A stretch of 22,021 nucleotides of DNA, taken from contig JAQGAU010001016.1 in NCBI GenBank assembly GCA_034698045.1, positions 1 to 22,021 on the forward strand. Direction: 5' to 3'. Each line of letters begins with the position of its first letter. Position 1 is the first letter of the stretch. The notes under the pieces were generated by a model. That model was not told the origin of the DNA and searched no databases. It saw nothing but the letters and a program-made list of their open reading frames with translations. The DNA is from Paramacrobiotus richtersi. Lineage: Eukaryota; Tardigrada; Eutardigrada; Parachela; Macrobiotidae. Below are positions 1 to 9,100 of this stretch, piece by piece. Position numbers and translations under genes: made by a program.

Positions 1-141
1 TTCAACAACTCCACAACCGCCCCGGACGAAGACACTTGACAAAACTTCTCGAATCCCATTAAACTGCTGAAGAAGATGGTCACAGCCGCGAATTCTTCGG
101 CCGCCACGATTTCTTTGTTGCGGAGTTTCCCGATAAATATT
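1..141 (-). CDS. Receptor cyclase exon 15 (partial): start of guanylate cyclase domain
   Basis: After GTGTTTAG the exon continues G-IFIGKLRNKEIVAAEEFAA and VTIFFSSLMGFEKF. This aligns with the A-x-x-L-x-x-G-x-x-V-x-A-E-x-F and V-T-I-x-F-S-D-I-V-G-F-T opening of class III cyclases. The aspartate after FFS, one of two that hold the catalytic metal ions in this family, is Ser. The exon runs off the window, so the other catalytic residues cannot be read. Confidence 0.85.
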
Positions 142-3100
142 CTAAACACCAAACTCATAATAATCATTTCTAATTCATTTGCGCGATACGATACGTCATG
201 TGGCACTACATACCCGGGGATCATTTCCTTCAAAAGCCCATCGACTTTCGACATTTCGGATAACAGGTCCCCGGTCCTTACAGCGATCTTTTCTTCCAAA
301 TCGGTGGCGTATTTGTCGAGGCTTAGGAAAATGCCGTCCATAACACTGGCACCACGGTCGAACTTTTTTAAGCGCATTCGAACTTGTCCGACATCCGGGC
401 GTCGGTGAGGGTCCACAGCGAAACAGGAATCAATGAGGGAGCTCAGGTCCGGTGGGTAGTCGGAGTTGGCAGTGTAGAAGGGAAGGTCGGACGTGCTTGG
501 GACCACTACCATAGTACAATACAACATCGTCAAATCTCACCGATTCGCACTGCATTTCTGTGGTAAACTTCCAAAACTGGGGGCACACACACGCAATACA
601 TTTCAGTCGACATTTCATTCGATTTTGGTCTGTTAAAGATGAGCCCTTTGGCCACTAGCACTCTAATTAACGCGAGTTTTTGCGGAAATGGCAAATGTTT
701 ACCACTACCGCATAGAACAGAACAGCCGTATCCACATATACATGCTGTATGTGCAATCGAGTGGCTTCGCGGTGCAATGTCAAACTAACTTGTAAAGTGA
801 TTAATCAATAATAGGCGACGGCGAATTTAGCGATCAAGGCAAGACAAATTTTGGTGGTTATTGGTTACTAACTTCTTTAGCAACGTTTTCCTAGCGCAAA
901 GGTGCCTGCTAGAAAACTGAAAACTTATCTACAACAAACTGGATCTTTTTCTCGCAATAAAAGGTGCGTAGAGAAACAAGAAACAAAAGCCGAGTGGCTT
1001 CGGTTCCGTACAGAATTTGTACTACAGGTACTTCTTATGCCTACAGTCGCACAAAGCCGCGAGGTACTGCAATTTACCCGATAGCTTCCTGCTTGAAAGG
1101 GTGGAATTATGCGGTGACCCGCCCGTCCATATCTCGCAGATCACGACAGCAAGAGAGTATACATCGGCACTGCGACTTCCTTCGGGAAATTTTGTATTTG
1201 GTTCCAGCTGTTCCGGTGCCATCCACAATCGCGTGACATCGCTGTTGAATTTCTCCACTAAACTGCTGGTCAGTGCGGAGTCTATACGTCTGGATGCGGC
1301 GCCTGCCAGCCGAAGGGAGTATCGGGGATCGAGAAGAACTGTCAGACTAGAAAGACTGCCGTGGAAGCGCAGGCGCGATGTGTGGATGTAGGCTAAGCCC
1401 TGTAAAGTAAGTATAAGATATTATAAGTATATTGCTGCAGTTTTTCGATAGCAGATAAGATAGCTTCCTGGGACTGCTACGACATTTAAGTTGTCGGATT
1501 CATCCCGTAGATCCATATGCGGGAAAGATCATTACAGTCAAGTATCGTCTTAACCAAAAGCGGCTCTACGCAGTGCACAACACGCAGCCTCCAGGGATAC
1601 GTTTAAAATAACAAATGACTTACAGAGGAAAAGATGGTACACACCTATTTAATCTATGTACGGTACATCTACGAACTTTAAGCATCTCATGGATAAAAGA
1701 CATTTTCATCTGGTAGTCAACCGTTATCCGATTTTCGTCCAGCATGCTCCGTATGGAGCCTCTTCCATAATCCCACACCAACGCTAGCTCCTTTTCCAGA
1801 GTTAAGACTCCAAAAAACCTTGCAACATTGTCATACTGCAGCGTTTTTACCTGCAGCAGAAAAACAGGCAAAGCATAACAAACCGCATCGAAAACGCTAA
1901 ACAAAAACGTACGTCTGCTAGCGTTCTCAACAGCCGCTTATTAGACATCAGCCAAGGCAACGGGATATTCTGCGACGTCCTAGCAACTTGCAGCCACACT
2001 CTGTTCTCTTGGTACATGGCCGCCATGGAGGCTGAATGTTCCGGATCGGTCAGGTCAACGGGGATATCAGGGACCTTTTCCGACATGACGGACTGGGGTT
2101 TCTTATCCAGAACGTTAACCACAAAGAGTAGCCTTGTATCGAGGTGCCACCATGTCGAGTGTGTTGCTTTGTTGTTGATATGTCGCCTGCAACGAACAAC
2201 AAAAACATGTGGATATGAGTCGTTGAAGCCTGAGTGTAGGAAGCTGCTTACAGATATAGCAGCGCGCCGATAGTACCGATGACTATTACGCCGCCAAGAC
2301 CGCATCCAAGTGCCAGAGGGAAGGCCAACGCTGCAATATTCGCAATATTTACGTATTACATTGTTCAAGTCAGTGTGGTTATGAATCTCCAATCGTTCCT
2401 GAAGTCTCTAGCTAGAAGAAAGTCTGAAAGAACGAGCTAAGAATATTCGAACGTAAACCGATACATTCCGTTTAATTAGCCAAAAGGTCACAAGTGACCT
2501 GCTGCTTTCCCGACATTCTGATTAATTTGATCACATTTGTTGGTATACAAATGGATTGATATTTTTATTTTATTATAATTAAGACACAATTTGCTTCTGC
2601 GCAGAATGTCTTACATACAATTTCCAAATGGGCACCGGTCATTCAGAAACCCACACGCCGGGCGATCGGACGGTGGTCCACTCAATCCCCGCCAGTCGTA
2701 GGCTAAATCGGATTCAACCGCAAAGGAATTGTTATCCCATGTGTACAACCACGCCATCTCAAAGTCCTTGGTGACAGGACTGAACTTCTTGAACCACGTG
2801 TCGCGCTTGCGGATTCCATTAGCGCCGATGACGACCTCCCGAAAGCCCATATCAAAGGTGTGGTTGGCGTAGTAGGACGTGAAGTGACGGCCGTCCGTTT
2901 TGTTTAGAACCGACCAGGTTTCGTTGAGAATCTGCAACGTCATGGGTAAGTTTCGTATTCGCGCACTTGTTCAACGTTCAGTGATCATTAGTCCTGAACT
3001 AATGGCATGTAAGTGAAGAGTAAGCAAGGTTTTGTAAGTCTAGAATATAAATTACCACAGCTATACGAGATATGTCACTTGTCAGGAAAATTTTGAGCCC

Positions 3101-6100
3101 ATTCTGATGTGCAAGTAAGCCGGGTTTCGCTTGTATTTGCACAAGATGACATTGTGTAGAATTAATCTCTGCTAAATATATTTTAAATACGAATCTTCAG
3201 GCTTTAATTGGAGATTCGGCGCTTTTTGAGAGATCCCTATCAACCATGTTGAGCAGCTTTACAATTAGGCTCTTGTACTGCTAGGCTCGTACATAATACC
3301 ACAAATACGGATTCCATAAATTCACTATATCTTTTTTTGAAAGTTTTTAACGGCTACATTATGATTGCTATTACTTTACGGGTCAAAGCGCTTGACTGCT
3401 TGATATTTATACAAGAAATTTTTCTGTAATCCTTGTTTGAGCAGAAGTATCGCATTCCAGGTCATGTGAAATACAAACACACATCAAGAAGCGCACGTGA
3501 ATCCTTTGCAAATATGGAGCAACCGTAGAGCAACGGCTCACATCCAAGATTAACAAGCTGTAGACTACCCGAAGCCTTAATCATGTTCACAAAAAATATG
3601 GGACTGATCCCTGTGTTGTATGCTGTCTAAGATAAACTGTTGTTTTTTTTGCTTTGGGTAAAATGTGAATAGTTGGCAATTTTTCAAGTTATTTTGTTGA
3701 TCTTCGTTTGTACGTTTGTACTGAGCGATTTTCCTTTGTACTTACGCGAAAGGAGACCAACACGGCTTCGTAGGCCGCTAATCCCACATCGTTCCTCTGT
3801 AGTCGAAACATCCCAAAACGTTTCTCGTACTAAAACTACACTACGATCACAAGCGGTGGACATACCAGTTCATCGGAATTGTACGTGTAATTATATTTCG
3901 CATCGGTGCGAACTTGATTGGCAACATTGATGACGAACTCTCCTAAAGGTCTCCAGTCCGGTGTTGGCAGCTGGATCATAATCATGGACTGAAAAGCTTC
4001 CAGTGCTGTCTACAAAAATGGTTTACAATATTTAGAAGTGACTCGCCAGACGATTCCCTGTGCCAAAACTAAGCGATATGGAATAAAGTAACCGTAAAAT
4101 TAATAAAATTCAGTTGCTTTAGTAAATCCAGGCTATAGCACCAAGGCACATATGAGTGGTTTTTAGCGGTGTCTTGCTGGTTATATCGTATGCCGATCAA
4201 TCATTTAAATTTTCATTAAATTTGCCTCGTCAATATAAATACGCGCTTTTTCATATTTGTGCTCTACTTTCTTTCTTCTACTACTTTCCGATGACCTGTA
4301 TACTGACCGCATCAGTGCTATCGTTCATTTCCCAGTACAGTGCCGTTGCCTGGGGCACTTCAATTGGGTTCTGGTAAAGGAATACCTGTAAAGAGGTTAA
4401 CACAATAACCACCACAAATATCGAAATAGATCACGTTTATTACCACAAACCCTGTTTTCAGCAAAAAACACCACCAATGATTGCTATCTTGCTTAGTGTG
4501 TCGACAATGTCAACATAACGGTGTCGTCAATCTACTTATCCGCTATGCAAGTGCGCAAAAAAGCTGCGGTTTGTATTGTGCTCTAAAGCGGTAAATCGAT
4601 ATTAAAGCTACTTGAAGCGTTGCCGAGAAGGAAATCGAACATCTGATGAAAAATATGCGGAATACAAATACGCTGCATATACAGTATTATGAAAACTCTT
4701 TGCTTTTGTGCTTTTTACGAAGGACAGCACTTTACGGGTACACTGACGTACATAATCATTGCCGGTCATTTTCAGGCGATGGGCGATGAGCTGGAAGAAG
4801 TTCAATGCATTTAATTTAGACTGAAGTATGCAAATGCGCATGATCTCCAACATGGTATTATTTGGACTTTACCATGATCTTCCTCATCACGTCACCGTTA
4901 GTGCCAATCAAAATAACTAAAAAAAAAACAGCGGTAAACTAAACTGATGATGCTTCCTTGCAATTGGAAGAATGCCCACGTTGTAAACTAAAGCTGGTTG
5001 GAAACTGTTGTAAAGGTTACAGAAAGGTCACAAGAAACTCTTTTTTCATTGTCATTAACAAGTTAAACATCGCTTACTTCGGCTTTGTGCTTTGGCCCGC
5101 AACAGCAGTCGTTCATAATCCACATAATACCGAGAATCAAAGTCCTGGTAATCGTATTCAAACTCTCCAGGTGTTTGACTCAGCACCGATTTGAATCCCC
5201 GACAGGCGATGGTAAACATGGTGGCGATGCTGGGCAGATGGGACAAGGCGTCGCAGTACACGGTTATCACGCGCCATTTGAATTTAAGCAAGAATTCCCG
5301 AAGAGCGCGAGACGTGAGACCTTGACCGACGGGACTGAAGACGATCAGGGTTGGGTAGCGTTTCCGGTTGGTCAGGGCGTTGTCGGCTGATGTACTGTAT
5401 ACAGAAAAAGATAGAAATTCAGTGTATAAAGTACAAAGATTACGGTGTTTAACATGAGCAGCAAAGTGTCCGTAGATCCCTATTGTGACCAATCAAACGC
5501 TGATTAAACGAAAATAAGGTGGAAGCAATGAGAAGCTTGAATTTGGTCAGTTTGAAGTTTGGATTAGATCTTCAGACTTCGTGTGGATAGACATTTCATA
5601 CCTCAAGCTGCTCTTTCTGATGCAAATCTACGTTTTGGTCAACTTTATTACTGCTAAACTACGGCAATGCGCAATTTGCTAACGAGCAAACCAAACTCAG
5701 AATAATGCTATTTTTTCAGTAAATTTCATTGTTCTTTCCCCTCTTTTACACGTTATAGTCTTGATTGTCACCGTCACAGTGTTTTGCCGACTTGGATTAT
5801 CTTCTTCAATCAGGACAGCCCCGAAAAACTCCCCATTACTTTTTTATGCCCAAAATATATCCAGTTATACTCTCATTAACCACTTCCGCCAGAAGCGTTT
5901 TCCCGGATATCAGCCAGCTGTCAGAGCGCACTTAAAAGGTATCAAATGATCTACGCATAAAATATTACCAGTTTCCCGTGGTGCACGAATCACCACATAA
6001 GCATGCACTTAACACCCGGGGTAAACACTTTTTGCCAAGGCACCCTATTATTCTTACAATTAGCCATTACACGCGGTAGTGCAGTGTCCCGGGTGGCTAC

Positions 6101-9100
6101 TACGCAATGCGTCAATGGAAAACCAACAGAAAGGAAATCGATCAGGAATAAATCAGGAGCGATTATTCAAATGATATCGATCGGTGCGATGATAACACCT
6201 TACACATTTCATACAAAAAAAAACAATATATATAGGTAATCTTTTAGATATTAATATTTTAAATAATAGTATTAATCAAATGTTACTTATTAACAATGTT
6301 ACTGAAAATAACAATTCATAAAAGGTTTCATACACAAAACAAATAACGTACACAGTAACACAGGTAATCTTTTTAATAATAACACTTTATTTTAATATTT
6401 TAAAGAATAATATTAATAAAATATTACATACTATTAATATTAATGAAAACAACAACATACAAAAGGTTTCATACAAAACAAAAAATATATACAGGTGATC
6501 TTTTAGATATTAAAATTTTGTTTTAATATTTTAAATAATAATAAAATATTACATACTATTAATATTAATAAAAACAACAATATACAAAAGGTTTCATGCA
6601 AAATAAAACAATATATACAGGTGATATTTTTAATATTAATATTTTATTTTAATATTTTGAATAATAATATTAATAAAATATTACATATTACTAATATAAT
6701 AAAAATAAATAAAGGTTTAATAATACAGCTATACAATTCGAAGTACTATAGTACTTTAGACCCCAAAAACTGCTAAATACGGATTTTTCCGTTTTACCGG
6801 AACTATTCATTAAGAGATCCATTTTGAAAGCATTAGTACTTCCGGTTGCAAAATATCATGCATTTTATATGTCCCTCATATCTCAAATCTACTGCCAAGG
6901 GAAAAAAGGCTCCCGGATCCATAGTAAATAATTAAAAATAATTAAAAGCCGGAGTAAAATTTACACACGATGTGTAAATACATCGCCGACATTTCCAACA
7001 ATTCTTCATTACGTACAAGTTGTAGTAAATGCGTTTTTTACGATCCATTGAGGAAATTAATTACTACATTACGGTAGTTCAACGACCACTTCCGTCAATG
7101 AGTTACGTCATTCACCATATCCATTGAGTTTTGTGCGTGTATACTTGCTGCTTTTTTATAGTCAAGTGGCACTTTTACGCAGTTTCTGAGTGTCCGCTGT
7201 CGATAGTAGTAAGTTGAGAAAAAAAGCTTCTAGGGATAATGAACTCACCTTGTTAACAGCGGCACGTCCAGCTCTGTAAACAACATAACTATAAGTGCAA
7301 TTGAAATGGGCTGGTTTGTAGAATCGCGTGGTACCGTACCGGCAATATCCAAAGAAAGAGTGATAGTCCTTAGTAATTTTACAAACATTAACTTCTTCCA
7401 TTATGTCAGGGAATAACTAAAATTTTCAGGCATTCTGAATTTTAGAAAAAATGTTCCGCAACCTTGTGCGAATTCCTAAATTGCCGCACTATGGGGATTC
7501 GTTGAAGTTTTACATTTTTCTCATTGATTGATTTCTTCCTCATTTTCAGTTTTTCATGATATTTTTGAATATTTATCTTGCAAGTAATATCTGCTTAGAT
7601 TGAATAATAATTTATTAATTAAATATTCGTATTGTTAAGTTTAAATTACGCCTGTCTTTCTGTTCATCGGAATTTCTGTTCACCTGTTTTTTTTAATTCC
7701 AGAAAAAAATCCTTTCAAAAATTTGGATTTATTCCAATGTTCAATTTATTACCTTTATTGTATTGTAACTGTTTTCGGCTTTTCTGTTATATTTAGTTTT
7801 CAAAGATTTGTTCCGGTGAAATTTTATATAATTTTATATTATTTTATTTTATGTTTTTGTTCACAAAAACAAAACGGGGAAATTCATGACGCCTGCGTTT
7901 CCATGAACAACTCGTCCTGGCACATTTTTCAGACGCACTGCAGTATTTCCGTGATGTCTTGCTCAAAAGCGGTTTCACGATACATTATTTATGTAGACGA
8001 GAAATCGATGCACTATGCACAATGCCGTCTGCCATTGCAGCCATCCCGGTTTGGCGTCGATTTCCGGTTAACCTCCAGACCGGGCCAGATACTGACATAA
8101 CATGCACCTGGTCATCAGTGTCGTTTTTTTTGCCAGTAAGAAGAAATATTCCACTAAATGATTGATTCCCAGCGTGTAGACACAACACTTACCGGCATCA
8201 TTAAATTTTTGATTTTTTTTCTGGGGATGTTGACCTCTGAGTACAGAACTGCGTGATTTTGCCGCTAATAAATTCACGAAGATTTTCTGGGTGATTTATC
8301 CGGAGATTGTACGATACAGATAGAATTCCACAGTTTCTATGTTTATTTAAATCAGCTCAGAGTTTATTTATGTACAGTAAATGTCTTAAAAAAAGATAAA
8401 CAATAATAATTCAGCTATGTGTTTAAGATAAATTTTTATCATATAAATCAGCTCAAAATTTATTTATGTACTTGTTTTAAAAAGCAAATTAATGATAATA
8501 ATTTAGCATTATATTTCATAGATAAATTTAACATAAATCTTTGCATTAAATTTAGTTGGAGAAAATATTCGTTTTACAATGAAAAATCTTTAAGTAAGCT
8601 TGTGAAATTTAGTCGTACAGTACTTATAAATCTACAATAAAAATCTCATTAATAAACCAGTACATTTTCGTTGGTTTTCTTTACCACTGTAATTTTGTGT
8701 TTTACCTCGGGCGAAATCGCCAAGTGTGATTTGTTCCAAGCTGCACCCTAAAAAGCAAAAATCTTATAATACCAGTTTTGAACAGCTGTACATGTTGCAT
8801 TATAGCTTTCGAAAAACGTACTACTATTACTAGTATTACATGAATAAATTCAATTTCACAATAAATTAAGTTTAATAATTCTGTTAGAAATTTTATTTGG
8901 TGCTTTATTTCGCAGTAATATTATACTACGGTTTGCTGTCAGCGTCACGTTCGTACGTTGCAGATTTATGATATAATAAGCTGACCGCAAGTGGTACTAT
9001 AAACTGTATGCATGTCATCGGCACAGCTGTTCATATTAAATGTGACATTCGCAGTGGGTCCTAGTTTTTATACAGCGGTGTTCAAGATGTTAGAAATCCT

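Noticed and set aside
76-408. Plus-strand open frame of 110 codons
   Set aside because: Antisense shadow of the receptor cyclase exons, whose minus-strand translation has clear family motifs.
3498-3560. Minus-strand LVNLGCEPLLYGCSIFAK as the missing ligand-domain exon
   Set aside because: It resembles the motif only loosely, and the only nearby donor (CAC/GTGCGC) leaves phase 1 while the next exon needs phase 0.
3673-3930. Plus-strand frame with a hydrophobic, signal-like start
   Set aside because: It begins at TTG, not ATG, overlaps a well-supported exon on the other strand (3866-4009), and has no recognisable domain.
5761-6239. Plus-strand open frames inside the long cyclase intron
   Set aside because: No coding bias, no known domain, no splice context.
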